A stretch of DNA of 64,000 nt. Source: JBFGFX01 sp965232455 (GTDB taxonomy: Bacteria; Pseudomonadota; Gammaproteobacteria; Steroidobacterales; Woeseiaceae). Made by a program: the position numbers and the translations under genes. A model generated the notes under the pieces. That model was not told the DNA's origin. It ran no database searches and worked only from the letters and a program-made list of their open reading frames with translations. Positions 9,429-18,600 of the stretch are shown here, in pieces. The stretch's first letter is position 1. Every line of letters starts with the position of its first letter. The stretch covers positions 806,001 through 870,000 of the forward strand of contig OZ246981.1 of the NCBI GenBank assembly GCA_965232455.1, given 5' to 3'.

Positions 9429-11366
9429 CTAGTTCAGGCAGTCCTTCAGAAACTCACCGGATTTCGCCAGGAACGCAAGCCGGTTCTCGTACAGGCTCAG
9501 GTGGTGATCGCCGTTCTCAAAACGGACGTAGTCGACCGATTTACCTCTTTTTTTCAAGGCTCTGGCCATCTTGGTCGACTGATCAACATCTACGGACACG
9601 TCGTTATCGCCGTGGAAAAGCAGAATCGGAATCGTGATGTCGTCGGCGCGCCGGGCAGGTGAGTTCGCCGCGAGCATTTTTCGGTCTTTCCACAGGTCGC
9701 CAATGAAGCGGGTCGCGTGGCGCCCGCCAACGTAATTCCGCTGAGTACGGATGAGGTTCGGGAGATCGGACACGCCGGCAAAGCTGATGGCGCACTGGTA
9801 AAGGTCCGGTGTTTTGACGGCGCCCATGAGCGCCGCGTAACCGCCGTAGGACCCGCCCATGATTGCAATCCGCTCGCCGTCGGCATGACCGTTGTCGATG
9901 AGCCAGTGCACGCCATCCGTGATGTCGTCCTGCATTGCCTGCCCCCATTCGCGATCGCCGGCATCCTCGAACGATTGCCCGTAGCCGGCCGAACCGCGGA
10001 AGTTCATCTGGAGTACGCCGTACCCCCGGGACACCAGGAACTGAACCCAGTAGTCGAAGCGAAGAAAGTCCCGGGCGGCCGGTCCGCCGTGCGGCAGGAT
10101 CACGAACGGGAGATCCGACGCAGCCTCGAGGCTGTCGATGCCGACGGGCAGGGTAACGAATGCGGGAATCGTCAGTCCGTCTCGCGCCGGATAACTTGTC
10201 GGAATCGTTTTGCCCATGTGTTCACTGCCCAGGCCCGGATATTGCGCCGGCATCCGTCGAATGGTCGGAGTTTTGCGATCGAGCAGGTAGTACGTTCCCG
10301 CTTCCCCGTCGCCTTGCATCAGCACGATCGCATAATCGCCGTCCTGAGTAACCGATGCTATCGAGGCGTCGTTACCCGGAAGCCGTTCCCGCAGATCGAC
10401 GACGTCGTCTTCGATGGGTCTTCGGGACAGATAGACGGTCGAAACGTCGTCTTCGACGAAGTTGATGCTGCGGAGTTCGCCCGTTTCCTTATCAACGTTG
10501 ATGTTCGCAATGTCGACCGACGGGTGTTGGAATATCCTCTCGAGAAACTGGTCCGTCTCGACGTCGAATCGGTATAAACCACTGGGATCTCCCTCGTGAT
10601 TCGAGGCGACGTACATCTGGTTCGGCTCATCGGCGAATGCCAGCGGCGCGAAACTGCCGCCAGGCGAATTTGCCCGGTGCGAGAAATCCAGCCAATCGTC
10701 TTCCCCGGCTTTTCGGATTATCAGATTACGTGTTCCATCGCGCTTGACGCCTCTGCCCAGCCGAACCTCACCGTGTCTGTCGGACATCCAGTCGAGGACG
10801 CCAGCCCTTCCTCTGATAACTCGTTTGTGCCGGCTGGTTTTCGTGATTCTGGCCTGGTAAACGCCAGGTTGCGCCGGGTTTTCGCGAGAATACTGTAGAA
10901 GAATGTGCTCCGGGTCGTGTGCAAGAAATGAAACGATGTCATCTTGAATCTGGACCGCTGTTTCGCCGCGCGGACGACGGAATATCGCGGTGAATTCCAG
11001 CGTCTCGGCATCGATCGTGAACAAGCGTGTTTCGGTTGTCTGGACGTTTCTGCCGCGCTCTCCCGCAAAGGTCAGGCTGGCTATCAGATGTTTCGGGCTT
11101 GCCCAGCGAAACCATCGAATGGAATATTTATCGTCCTCGGTAGTTGCGTAAACGCGAGCGAAGTTCGATCCTGAAACATCGAATATGGTAAATGCGTACA
11201 TGTTGTCGTTGTTGACGCGCGCGGCAAGATAGCGCCCGCCGGGTGAAACCAGCAGGTCTGCAAACGTCGGCAGGCGGGCGAAGTCCTCGGTCGTGGGAGC
11301 CGCGTACCCTGCACACGGAACCGTCGAGAGGACAAAGGCAATTGTCACCAACGGGGTTCTGAGCAT
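9429..11366 (-). CDS. Secreted S9-family prolyl oligopeptidase-like serine peptidase
   Basis: 645 residues with a signal peptide (MLRTPLVTIAFVLSTVPCAGYAA). The first two thirds form a beta-propeller gate. The C-terminal alpha/beta hydrolase domain has the nucleophile elbow GGSYGGYA, the acid in FHGDNDVSV and the histidine in ENGDHHLS, the S9C/acylaminoacyl-peptidase order. It probably trims oligopeptides in the periplasm. A palindrome at 11371-11387 lies just before the start codon. Confidence 0.9.
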   Translation of the reverse strand: MLRTPLVTIAFVLSTVPCAGYAAPTTEDFARLPTFADLLVSPGGRYLAARVNNDNMYAFTIFDVSGSNFARVYATTEDDKYSIRWFRWASPKHLIASLTFAGERGRNVQTTETRLFTIDAETLEFTAIFRRPRGETAVQIQDDIVSFLAHDPEHILLQYSRENPAQPGVYQARITKTSRHKRVIRGRAGVLDWMSDRHGEVRLGRGVKRDGTRNLIIRKAGEDDWLDFSHRANSPGGSFAPLAFADEPNQMYVASNHEGDPSGLYRFDVETDQFLERIFQHPSVDIANINVDKETGELRSINFVEDDVSTVYLSRRPIEDDVVDLRERLPGNDASIASVTQDGDYAIVLMQGDGEAGTYYLLDRKTPTIRRMPAQYPGLGSEHMGKTIPTSYPARDGLTIPAFVTLPVGIDSLEAASDLPFVILPHGGPAARDFLRFDYWVQFLVSRGYGVLQMNFRGSAGYGQSFEDAGDREWGQAMQDDITDGVHWLIDNGHADGERIAIMGGSYGGYAALMGAVKTPDLYQCAISFAGVSDLPNLIRTQRNYVGGRHATRFIGDLWKDRKMLAANSPARRADDITIPILLFHGDNDVSVDVDQSTKMARALKKRGKSVDYVRFENGDHHLSLYENRLAFLAKSGEFLKDCLN

Positions 11367-11370
11367 GCCG

Positions 11371-11387
11371 TTTCCAAGCGTTGGAAA
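11371..11387. promoter_or_regulatory. Palindrome upstream of the S9 peptidase gene
   Basis: TTTCCAAgcgTTGGAAA has perfect 7-base arms around a 3-base centre, four bases upstream of the peptidase start at 11366. It is operator-like by symmetry and position. It could also be a leader hairpin that covers the ribosome binding site. Confidence 0.35.
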
Positions 11388-11518
11388 GCGTATCTTCCAA
11401 ATACTAACTCAGGTGTGGCGTCGATACGAAATCGCAGGCGGGCTTACGCCTGTTTCGGGCTTCGGTGGGCGTATTGACTGCGCGATACCCGGTTTTGCCG
11501 ATGGGCAAGGCTTCGGAT

Positions 11519-12016
11519 TCACGCCACTACGCGTTTCGGATAATCGTAGAGCAGCAGGCGGCACGCCGGGTTGCCGCGGAGGTCCCAATCGTCCGTGTCG
11601 ATCTCGACGGCGACAAGCCCGCAGGTAGGGACATTTGGCGTGATACCGGGCACCAGCAGATTCGCAAAATCCGTGAGTCCGGGGTTGTGGCCCACGATCA
11701 TGACGCTGTTGAAACCGGCGTCCTGCTCGGAGACGACGCCGAGCAGTTGACCGACGCCGGCGAGGTACAGCCGATCGTCGCGTTGCAGAAATTCTCTTGG
11801 GTAGGAAATCTCTTCGGCGACTGTTTTGGCGGTCGTCCATGCGCGGACTGCCGGGCTGCTCACAATCAGAGACGGTCGAATCGCGGACGTTTTCAGACGC
11901 TGCCCCATCATAGGGGCGTCGCGTTTGCCGCGCTTGTTCAGCGGTCGTTCCTTGTCGCTCAGGCTGGCGTCGCTCCAGCTGGACTTCGCGTGGCGAAGAA
12001 TGGAAAGCGTCTTCAT
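11519..12016 (-). CDS. sixA: SixA-like histidine phosphatase
   Basis: 165 residues of the histidine phosphatase superfamily. The phosphohistidine motif LRHAKSSW is at the N-terminus and the second catalytic histidine is in IVGHNPGL. The length and motif order fit SixA, which removes phosphate from histidine-containing phosphotransfer proteins. It lies 48 bases downstream of sufT on the same strand and may be the last gene of the suf transcript. A role in Fe-S assembly is not implied. Confidence 0.85.
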   Translation of the reverse strand: MKTLSILRHAKSSWSDASLSDKERPLNKRGKRDAPMMGQRLKTSAIRPSLIVSSPAVRAWTTAKTVAEEISYPREFLQRDDRLYLAGVGQLLGVVSEQDAGFNSVMIVGHNPGLTDFANLLVPGITPNVPTCGLVAVEIDTDDWDLRGNPACRLLLYDYPKRVVA

Positions 12017-12064
12017 TACCTTGGGGCCTGTTCACACTCAGTGTCGACAGGCCCTAGTTTACAA

Positions 12065-12616
12065 TCACATAAGGCCGGTTTGCAGCCTGGCTTCCTCCGA
12101 CATCATCGCCTGGTTCCAGGGGGGGTCGAAGACGAGTTGAACGTCCACGTCGGCAACGGTCGGAATGACGGCGATTTTTTCCTGGGCGTCCTGGACCAGG
12201 ATTTCGCCCATACCGCAGCCGGGTGCGGTCAACGTCATATCCACGGATACCGACCGCTGGCCGTTGGGCAGCGGCGTGATCTCACAGCGGTAAATCAGGC
12301 CCAAATCGACGATGTTGATCGGTATCTCCGGGTCATAGCAGGTTTTTAGCTGCTCCCAGATGACCTGTTCGATATCCCGGTCCGTCGCGTTGTCGGGAAC
12401 GGGCGGAGGCGGAACCGGTTCTTTCCCGAGTGCGTCGCCGTCGGCGCCCGAAATGCGGAACAGGTTGCCCTCGACGTAAATCGTAAAGCTGCCGCCGAGC
12501 GCCTGGGTGATGAAGCCGGACGTGCCCTCGCGAAGCGTTACCGGCTCACCGACCGGAATGATGATCGCCGACACGTCACGCGACAGCGTGACCGGTTCGT
12601 TCGTGTGTCCAAACAT
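12065..12616 (-). CDS. sufT: SUF-associated Fe-S assembly protein SufT (DUF59/MIP18)
   Basis: 183 residues from the ATG at 12616, eight bases after the sufU stop. A longer reading from 12697 would overlap sufU and lacks support. The C-terminal DUF59 domain is clear: IWEQLKTCYDPEIPINIVDLG, then LTAPGCGMG with its conserved cysteine and VFDPPWNQAMMS. The N-terminal part with EPVTLSRDVSA is typical of SufT. SufT proteins help mature Fe-S clusters or deliver them to targets. It is part of the suf operon. Confidence 0.9.
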   Translation of the reverse strand: MFGHTNEPVTLSRDVSAIIIPVGEPVTLREGTSGFITQALGGSFTIYVEGNLFRISGADGDALGKEPVPPPPVPDNATDRDIEQVIWEQLKTCYDPEIPINIVDLGLIYRCEITPLPNGQRSVSVDMTLTAPGCGMGEILVQDAQEKIAVIPTVADVDVQLVFDPPWNQAMMSEEARLQTGLM

Positions 12617-12624
12617 CCGTCTGT

Positions 12625-13107
12625 TTACTCCGTGGTGGCCGGTGTCTGCGTCCGGTGGATTGCCGAGTTCAACGCATGCCAGGGCAGCGTGGCGCACTTG
12701 ACGCGGGACGGGTACTCCTTGACGCCTTCCAATGCGCGGAGTTTGCCGAGATCGACGGCTGCGGCAGATCCTGATTCGCAGCCGTCACCGGCCAGTCGTT
12801 CGACCAGCGCCTCGAAGAACGCCATCGCATCGTTCAGATCGAGACCAATAACCGTATCCGTGAGCAGGGACGCCGAGGCGACCGAGATCGCGCAGCCGGT
12901 CCCCTCGAAGCGGGAGTCGACAATCCGGTTGTTGTCGTCGATCCGAACGTAGAGTTTCAGCTTGTCGCCACAAAGCGGATTGATGCCTTCGGCAGTATGC
13001 GTCGCGTCTTCCAGCTTGCCGAAGTGACGCGGGCTTCTAGCATGGTCGAGAATCAGTTCGCGGTAAAGATCGCGAAGTTCGTCGCCTGCCTCTTTGCGGC
13101 CGTTCAT
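12625..13107 (-). CDS. sufU: SufU-type Fe-S assembly/sulfurtransfer protein
   Basis: 160 residues, NifU/IscU fold. Three zinc- or cluster-ligand cysteines are visible in NPLCGDK, GTGCAIS and VKCATLPWHA, and the SufU-type insertion lies between the second and third. SufU accepts persulfide from SufS and passes it to SufB. Its start overlaps the sufS stop by four bases (ATGA). No sufE or sufA is seen, so SufU presumably replaces SufE here. Confidence 0.93.
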   Translation of the reverse strand: MNGRKEAGDELRDLYRELILDHARSPRHFGKLEDATHTAEGINPLCGDKLKLYVRIDDNNRIVDSRFEGTGCAISVASASLLTDTVIGLDLNDAMAFFEALVERLAGDGCESGSAAAVDLGKLRALEGVKEYPSRVKCATLPWHALNSAIHRTQTPATTE

Positions 13108-14354
13108 GTGCCGAAAATCTCTTTCGCTTTGGCCAGTGCGTCAACGAGGCGGTCTATGTCGTCCGTGGTGTTGTACAAAGCCAGGGAGGCGCGTGCGGTG
13201 CCGGGAATCCCGAAAAAGTCCATGACCGGCATCGCGCAATGATGGCCGGTGCGTATCGCAATACCCTGATGATCGAGGATAGTACCCAGGTCATGGGGAT
13301 GAATGTCGTCGAGCAGGAACGACTGCACGCTTGCCTTGTTATCGGCCGTGCCGATCAGGCGTATACCGTCGATTTGGTTCAGTTTCGAGGTCATGTAAGC
13401 CAACAGCTCCCGCTCGTGTCGCTCGATATTGTCAAGGCCGATCGCTTCCAGGTACTTGACCGTGGCGCTCAATCCGGCAACGCCGGAGATATTGGGCGTC
13501 CCGGCCTCGAATTTGTATGGAAGCTCGTTGTAGGTAGTACCGTCGAAGCGAACTTCCAGAATCATGTCGCCGCCTCCCTGATAAGGAGGCATTGCATCGA
13601 GCAGACGCTCCTTGCCGTAGAGTACGCCGACGCCGGTGGGGCCAAACATCTTGTGCGATGAGAACGCGTAGAAATCGGCGTCTAGCGCACGTACGTCAAT
13701 CGCGAGATGCGGCGCAGCCTGCGCGCCGTCCACGAGTACCGGAATCCCGCCCGCGTGCGCGGCGGCAATCAGCTTTTCGACCGGCACGATGGTGCCGAGG
13801 GCGTTCGAGACATGGGCTATCGCCAGAAGTCTCGTCGTCTCATCGAGCATTCCTACGAGCTGCTCTTCGTCGACCTGGCCTTTTTGATCGATGTCCGCAA
13901 CGCGCAGCGTCGCCCCGGTCTGCTCGCAAACCAATTGCCAGGGCACAATGTTGGAGTGGTGTTCCAGGTGCGAGATCACGATGGTATCGCCCGCGCTGAG
14001 CCGCGGGCGGCAATAGCTTTGCGCGACGAGGTTGACAGCCTCGGTGGTGCCGCGGGTGTAGATGATCTCGCGTCGACTCTCGGCGTTGATGAACCCGCGC
14101 AGCGACTCCCGCGCATTCTCATAGACTTCGGTCGCCCGATGACTGAGCGTGTGAACGCCGCGGTGGACGTTGGCGTGATCCTCCCGCTGATAGCGGGCAA
14201 TCTCGTCGATGACCGCGTTGGGGACCTGCGATGATGCGGCATTGTCGAGATACACCAGCGGGTAGCCGTTGATCTCCTGGTCGAGGGCCGGGAAGTCCGC
14301 CCGCCGCAATTCGACGGCTGAATCCGTCACCGGAATACTGAGAGGTTCGCTCAC
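13104..14354 (-). CDS. sufS: Cysteine desulfurase SufS
   Basis: 416 residues, PLP-dependent class V aminotransferase fold. The Schiff-base lysine lies in AFSSHKMFGPTG and the persulfide-forming cysteine in RTGHHCAMP, the type II (SufS) form. It removes sulfur from cysteine for cluster assembly. It overlaps sufD upstream and sufU downstream by four bases each, so translation is coupled. Confidence 0.96.
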   Translation of the reverse strand: MSEPLSIPVTDSAVELRRADFPALDQEINGYPLVYLDNAASSQVPNAVIDEIARYQREDHANVHRGVHTLSHRATEVYENARESLRGFINAESRREIIYTRGTTEAVNLVAQSYCRPRLSAGDTIVISHLEHHSNIVPWQLVCEQTGATLRVADIDQKGQVDEEQLVGMLDETTRLLAIAHVSNALGTIVPVEKLIAAAHAGGIPVLVDGAQAAPHLAIDVRALDADFYAFSSHKMFGPTGVGVLYGKERLLDAMPPYQGGGDMILEVRFDGTTYNELPYKFEAGTPNISGVAGLSATVKYLEAIGLDNIERHERELLAYMTSKLNQIDGIRLIGTADNKASVQSFLLDDIHPHDLGTILDHQGIAIRTGHHCAMPVMDFFGIPGTARASLALYNTTDDIDRLVDALAKAKEIFGT

Positions 14355-15673
14355 TTCGTTTCACCCTTAAGCATGACGTCGAGTTCGACCAGGGCGTCGA
14401 GCTTGCGATCCACGAGTTGCTCGACGTAGTGTTTGACGCCCGCGACCGGTACATCGGCGACGATGCGGCTGGCAAATGCGCGCGTAAGTATCTGCGCGGC
14501 TCGCTCACGATCGAGCCCCCGCGAGCGCAAGTAGAAAAGTGCGGTCTTGTCGAGTTGACCGATTGTCGCCCCGTGACTGCATTTGACGTCGTCGGCGTAG
14601 ATCTCGAGTTCCGGTTTGGTGTCGACTTCCGCCCGATCCGACAGCAGAAGGTTGTGATTCGACTGCTCCGCATCGGTACCGTCCGCGCCCTCGTGAACCA
14701 CCGCCTTACCGTTGAATACGCAGCGGGATCTTCCCGCCGCAATTCCGCGATAGTTTTGCCGGCTGGTTGCCGGGCCAACCCGGTGATCGGCGTGAATGTG
14801 GTTGTCGACGTGCTGTTTGCCGTGCGCGAGATACACGCCCGAGGAACTCGCGGTAGCGCCGGCGCCGGCAAGCGTCAGGACAACGTCATTGCGGACAAGG
14901 CCGCCGCCGATATCGATGCAGGAGTGTTCAAACGTGCTGTCCCGGGCGAGCCGTGCCAGCAGGCGGCCGATCTGCACGTGCCTTTCGTCGCGTTCCTGGA
15001 TCTTGACGTAGCGGACACGAGCTCCCGCCGCGACCTCAATCTCCACCACGCCATTGGCGAAGTGTTCCGCGGCGCCGGTCGACTGATGCGCCTCGACGAA
15101 TTCCACGTTCGCATCCGTAGCGACGTCGAGGAGAATGCGTGTCTGACTGGCTATCGACGCGCCCGATGCGACGTCGTTCAGCAAGAAACCGATAGGCTTG
15201 GGGAGGGCGACACCGGACTCGATCCTGACGTAGAGGGCGTCCGCCATCAACGCGGCGTTGAGGCTCGATAGCGCGTCGTCGGTGTGCAGCTCGGGCCGCT
15301 CATTCGACTCGGAAAGTCGGCTGATCGAAACACCGGCGCCAATCTCCCGCTTGAAAGCGTCCAAAGATCCTGCGTCGATTTCGCCGCCGCGCAGATCAAT
15401 CCAAAACGCGTCGACGTTCTCGCCGATGGTGCTGCCGTCGGTCGGCTCGGGAAAGGCGGCGTTTTCGCCCGCGCCGAACTCGCGCAGCCAGCGGTTGCCG
15501 ATATCGGCGACGGACGACAGGTTCGTGTAACGCCAGTCTTCGTGACGAGTCGTGGGCAAACCGAGGTCGACAAAGTTCGCAAGCGCGTCCTGCCTGACGG
15601 AAGTAAGGCTATCCGCCGCGAGCTGAGCGACCGCGGTCTGCAACAGGTTCTTGTCCAGTGGCGCAAAGCTCAT
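14351..15673 (-). CDS. sufD: Fe-S cluster assembly protein SufD
   Basis: 440 residues, SufBD beta-helix family. The conserved C-terminal region (CSHGATIGQLDKTALFYLRS, then ILTRAFASRIV) is clear, and the N-terminus (GLPTTRHEDWRYTNLSS) is typical of SufD. It forms the SufBC2D scaffold with SufB and the ATPase SufC. The four-base overlaps with sufC and sufS show a compact operon. Confidence 0.95.
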   Translation of the reverse strand: MSFAPLDKNLLQTAVAQLAADSLTSVRQDALANFVDLGLPTTRHEDWRYTNLSSVADIGNRWLREFGAGENAAFPEPTDGSTIGENVDAFWIDLRGGEIDAGSLDAFKREIGAGVSISRLSESNERPELHTDDALSSLNAALMADALYVRIESGVALPKPIGFLLNDVASGASIASQTRILLDVATDANVEFVEAHQSTGAAEHFANGVVEIEVAAGARVRYVKIQERDERHVQIGRLLARLARDSTFEHSCIDIGGGLVRNDVVLTLAGAGATASSSGVYLAHGKQHVDNHIHADHRVGPATSRQNYRGIAAGRSRCVFNGKAVVHEGADGTDAEQSNHNLLLSDRAEVDTKPELEIYADDVKCSHGATIGQLDKTALFYLRSRGLDRERAAQILTRAFASRIVADVPVAGVKHYVEQLVDRKLDALVELDVMLKGETK

Positions 15674-16422
15674 CCGTTGGCTGCCTCTTTGACCCAGTCG
15701 TAGCCCCGGGCCTCGAGCTCCGTTGCGAGCGATTTGTCACCGGAGCGGGCGATCCGACCCTCCGACAGAACATGCACGAAGTCGGGCTCGATATAGTCCA
15801 GCAGACGTTGGTAGTGGGTAACCAGCACAATGGCCCTGTCAGGCGCGCGTAACGCGTTGACGCCGTTTGCGACGGCCTTGAGCGCGTCGATGTCCAGTCC
15901 CGAATCCGTTTCGTCGAGGATAGCGAGGCTCGGCTCGAGCATCGCCATTTGCAATATTTCATTGCGTTTCTTTTCACCGCCGGAAAAACCTTCGTTGACG
16001 CCGCGGTTCAGGAAGGACGGATCCATATCCAGCATCGCCATTTTTTCGCGGGCGAGCTTCAGAAACTCGAATGCGTCGATTTCGTCCTGTCCCTGGTGCT
16101 TGCGTTTTGCGTTTACCGCAGCCTTCAGCAGGTAGGCGTTGTTGACCCCTGGTATTTCCACGGGGTACTGGAAACCGAGGAAAATGCCCTGACGGGCGCG
16201 TTCCTCGGGTTCGAGATCGAGCAGGTCGCCGCCTTGAAACGAGACGGAGCCCGATTCCACGACGTAATCTTCATGGCCGGCGACCACCTGGGCGAGCGTG
16301 CTCTTGCCGGAGCCGTTCGGCCCCATGATGGCGTGCACCTCGCCGGGACTGACCGCCAGGGACAGGCCGTCCAGTATGCGCGTTTCGCCGATGGTTACTA
16401 CAAGGTCCTCAATGTCCAGCAT
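15670..16422 (-). CDS. sufC: Fe-S cluster assembly ATPase SufC
   Basis: 250 residues, ABC ATPase. Walker A is GPNGSGKST, the signature is FSGGEKKRNE, Walker B is LAILDETDSGLD and the switch histidine is in VLVTHYQRLL. It is cytoplasmic and drives remodelling of SufBC2D. Its stop overlaps the sufD start by four bases, and a 49-base gap separates it from sufB. Confidence 0.97.
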   Translation of the reverse strand: MLDIEDLVVTIGETRILDGLSLAVSPGEVHAIMGPNGSGKSTLAQVVAGHEDYVVESGSVSFQGGDLLDLEPEERARQGIFLGFQYPVEIPGVNNAYLLKAAVNAKRKHQGQDEIDAFEFLKLAREKMAMLDMDPSFLNRGVNEGFSGGEKKRNEILQMAMLEPSLAILDETDSGLDIDALKAVANGVNALRAPDRAIVLVTHYQRLLDYIEPDFVHVLSEGRIARSGDKSLATELEARGYDWVKEAANG

Positions 16423-16471
16423 TTCAAATCCCGTTGTTCAATGTCCTGTAAATCCGACCGGTCAGGCGTTT

Positions 16472-17920
16472 TCAGCCTACCGCGCCTTCGAGGCTCACGT
16501 TCAGCAGAGCCTGCGCCTCAACCGCGAACTCCATCGGTAGTTCTTTGAACACCTCTTTGCAGAATCCGTTGACGATCAGGTTGACGGCGTCTTCCTCCGC
16601 TATGCCGCGCTGGCGGCAGTAGAAGAGTTGATCGGCGGAGATCTTGGACGTCGTGGCCTCATGCTCGATTTTCGCGGTCGGATTCCGTGCCTCGACGTAT
16701 GGGAAGGTGTGAGCGCCGCAGGTCTTGCCGATCAACAGCGAATCGCACTGCGTGTGGTTGCGAGCACCTTCCGCCTGCGGCATCACGCGCACCAGGCCCC
16801 GGTAGGCGTTTTGCGCGTTTCCTGCGGAGATGCCTTTCGACACGATCGTGCTGCTCGTGTTTCTGCCGATGTGGATCATCTTCGTGCCGGTGTCCGCTTG
16901 CTGCATGTTGTTGGCGACAGCCACCGAATAAAACTCGCCAACCGAGTTGTCGCCTCGCAGGATACAGCTTGGGTACTTCCAGGTGATCGCCGAGCCCGTT
17001 TCCACTTGCGTCCATGAGATTTTCGAGTTGTCGCCGCGGCAGTCGCCGCGTTTCGTCACAAAGTTGTAGATACCGCCGCGTCCTTCTTCGTCGCCGGGGT
17101 ACCAGTTCTGCACCGTGGAGTATTTGATCTCCGCGTCGCCCAGGGCAACCAGTTCAACGACCGCCGCGTGCAGCTGGTTCTCGTCCCGCATCGGGGCCGT
17201 GCAGCCCTCCAGGTAGCTGACGTAACTTCCCTCGTCGGCGATGATCAGCGTGCGCTCGAATTGACCGGTGTTGGCGGCGTTGATGCGGAAGTACGTGGAC
17301 AGTTCCATCGGGCAGCGCACGCCCTTCGGTACGTAGACGAACGACCCGTCGCTGAACACGGCGGAATTCAGGGCCGCAAAAAAGTTGTCGCGGCGGGGAA
17401 CGACGCTGCCGATGTATTTTTTCACCAGTTCCGGATGGTTCTCCAACGCTTCCGAAAACGGACAAAAAATGACGCCGGCCTCCGACAGCTTCTCCTTGAA
17501 CGTCGTGGCCACCGAGACGCTGTCAAAAACGGCATCAACGGCGACGCCGGCAAGCCTGGCGCGCTCGTGCAGCGGGATGCCCAGTTTGTCGTAGGTCTCG
17601 AGTAACTTCGGGTCCACCTCGTCCAGGCTCTTGGGCCGGTCGGCGTCCGATTTCGGCGCCGAGAAATAGGAGATCGCCTGATAGTCGATTTTCGGGTAGT
17701 GAACGTGCGCCCATTCCGGTTCCTGCATCGTCCTCCAATGGCGATACGCCTGCAGGCGCCATTCGAGCATGAACTCGGGCTCGTTCTTGCGCCGGGATAT
17801 TGCGCGTATGACGCCCTCGTCGAGCCCCGGGGGGAGGCTGTCCGCTTCAATGTCGGTGACAAAGCCGTGTTCGTAACGGCGGTTCACCATGGATTCGATG
17901 TCGTTTGCGTCCGTAGCCAT
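16472..17920 (-). CDS. sufB: Fe-S cluster assembly protein SufB
   Basis: 482 residues, scaffold component of SufBC2D. Typical segments are RRKNEPEFMLEWRLQAYRHW, VRCPMELSTYFRINA, and the C-terminal HEATTSKISADQLFYCRQRG with the conserved cysteine. The ATG follows the regulator's TAA directly, so sufR and sufB are probably in one transcript. Confidence 0.97.
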   Translation of the reverse strand: MATDANDIESMVNRRYEHGFVTDIEADSLPPGLDEGVIRAISRRKNEPEFMLEWRLQAYRHWRTMQEPEWAHVHYPKIDYQAISYFSAPKSDADRPKSLDEVDPKLLETYDKLGIPLHERARLAGVAVDAVFDSVSVATTFKEKLSEAGVIFCPFSEALENHPELVKKYIGSVVPRRDNFFAALNSAVFSDGSFVYVPKGVRCPMELSTYFRINAANTGQFERTLIIADEGSYVSYLEGCTAPMRDENQLHAAVVELVALGDAEIKYSTVQNWYPGDEEGRGGIYNFVTKRGDCRGDNSKISWTQVETGSAITWKYPSCILRGDNSVGEFYSVAVANNMQQADTGTKMIHIGRNTSSTIVSKGISAGNAQNAYRGLVRVMPQAEGARNHTQCDSLLIGKTCGAHTFPYVEARNPTAKIEHEATTSKISADQLFYCRQRGIAEEDAVNLIVNGFCKEVFKELPMEFAVEAQALLNVSLEGAVG

Positions 17921-18385
17921 TTAGCGTGCTTTCCGTTCTACGTGGATGGGAGTGCCGGCGAAGTCGAACGATGGCGTCCGCTTGCCGGAATTCTGCAAGT
18001 CTGTAAGGCTGATGTCGCGAAGCGCCCGGTGAATGGCGACGTTGATGCGCTGCCAGGCGCCGCCCACGGTACACTGCGCCTCGATTTCGCAATGATGATC
18101 CGTGGTACTGCACTCCGTGATCGACACCGGGCCTTCGACGGCGTCGATCACCTCGGCCGCGCTGATGCGGGCCGGGTCGCGCGCCAGGCGGTAGCCGCCC
18201 TGCGCGCCGCGCGTCGCAACCACGAGGCCCGCTTTTGCTAGCGTTTTCAGCAGTTTACGAACAGTGGCGACACCGAGGCCCGTGGCATCGGCGACCTCGG
18301 CGGCGCTGGCGACCGCCCTGTCGCGGGCGGCAAGGTCGGCCAGGATGACGGTGCCATAATCGGTCAGTTTGCTTATCCGCAGCAC
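17921..18385 (-). CDS. sufR: Rrf2-family Fe-S-responsive regulator of the suf operon (SufR/IscR-like)
   Basis: 154 residues from the GTG at 18385, preceded by GGGAG. A longer reading to 18538 adds a segment unlike any Rrf2 protein. The N-terminus LRISKLTDYGTVILADLAA is the Rrf2 winged helix. Three cysteines at ECSTTDHHCEIEAQC are the likely Fe-S ligands. Being first in the operon, it probably senses cluster supply and autoregulates the suf genes, as proteobacterial SUF-linked Rrf2 proteins do. Confidence 0.9.
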   Translation of the reverse strand: MLRISKLTDYGTVILADLAARDRAVASAAEVADATGLGVATVRKLLKTLAKAGLVVATRGAQGGYRLARDPARISAAEVIDAVEGPVSITECSTTDHHCEIEAQCTVGGAWQRINVAIHRALRDISLTDLQNSGKRTPSFDFAGTPIHVERKAR

Positions 18386-18404
18386 GGTGACGCTCTCCCG
18401 ATAA

Positions 18405-18430
18405 AAAGAGGACCATTTTAGTACTATTTC
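18405..18430. promoter_or_regulatory. Candidate Rrf2/IscR-type operator in the suf promoter
   Basis: The plus strand reads GAC-N6-AGT followed by ACTAT, close to half of the type 1 IscR motif, and contains the perfect octamer TAGTACTA. It lies 20-45 bases upstream of the sufR start, where the operon promoter must be. The spacing to ACTAT is two bases shorter than in the enteric consensus, so this is a candidate only. Confidence 0.4.
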
Positions 18431-18441
18431 GTGCACATGGC

Positions 18442-18472
18442 TAGAACCTATCTCAAACTCTTCGTCGCTGCG
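18442..18472. repeat. Solitary terminal-inverted-repeat-like remnant of the 52.6-kb MITE
   Basis: TAGAACCTATCTCA (18442-18455) is identical to the start of the 30-bp terminal repeat of the element at 52588-52854. The next bases (TTCGTcGCtGCG) match with differences. I see no matching right end nearby, so this is a decayed or solo copy between sufR and mlaF. Confidence 0.4.
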
Positions 18473-18600
18473 CCGGCGTGCTCCGAAGTGGTGCGAAACT
18501 CCCAGGCAAGGCACCAGTCGAAGTGCACATAAAACCACCCGCGTGGATGGTTGGGTTATCGCTTTGTGCGTGGGGGAATTTTGTTATCCTACGGCCGCCT

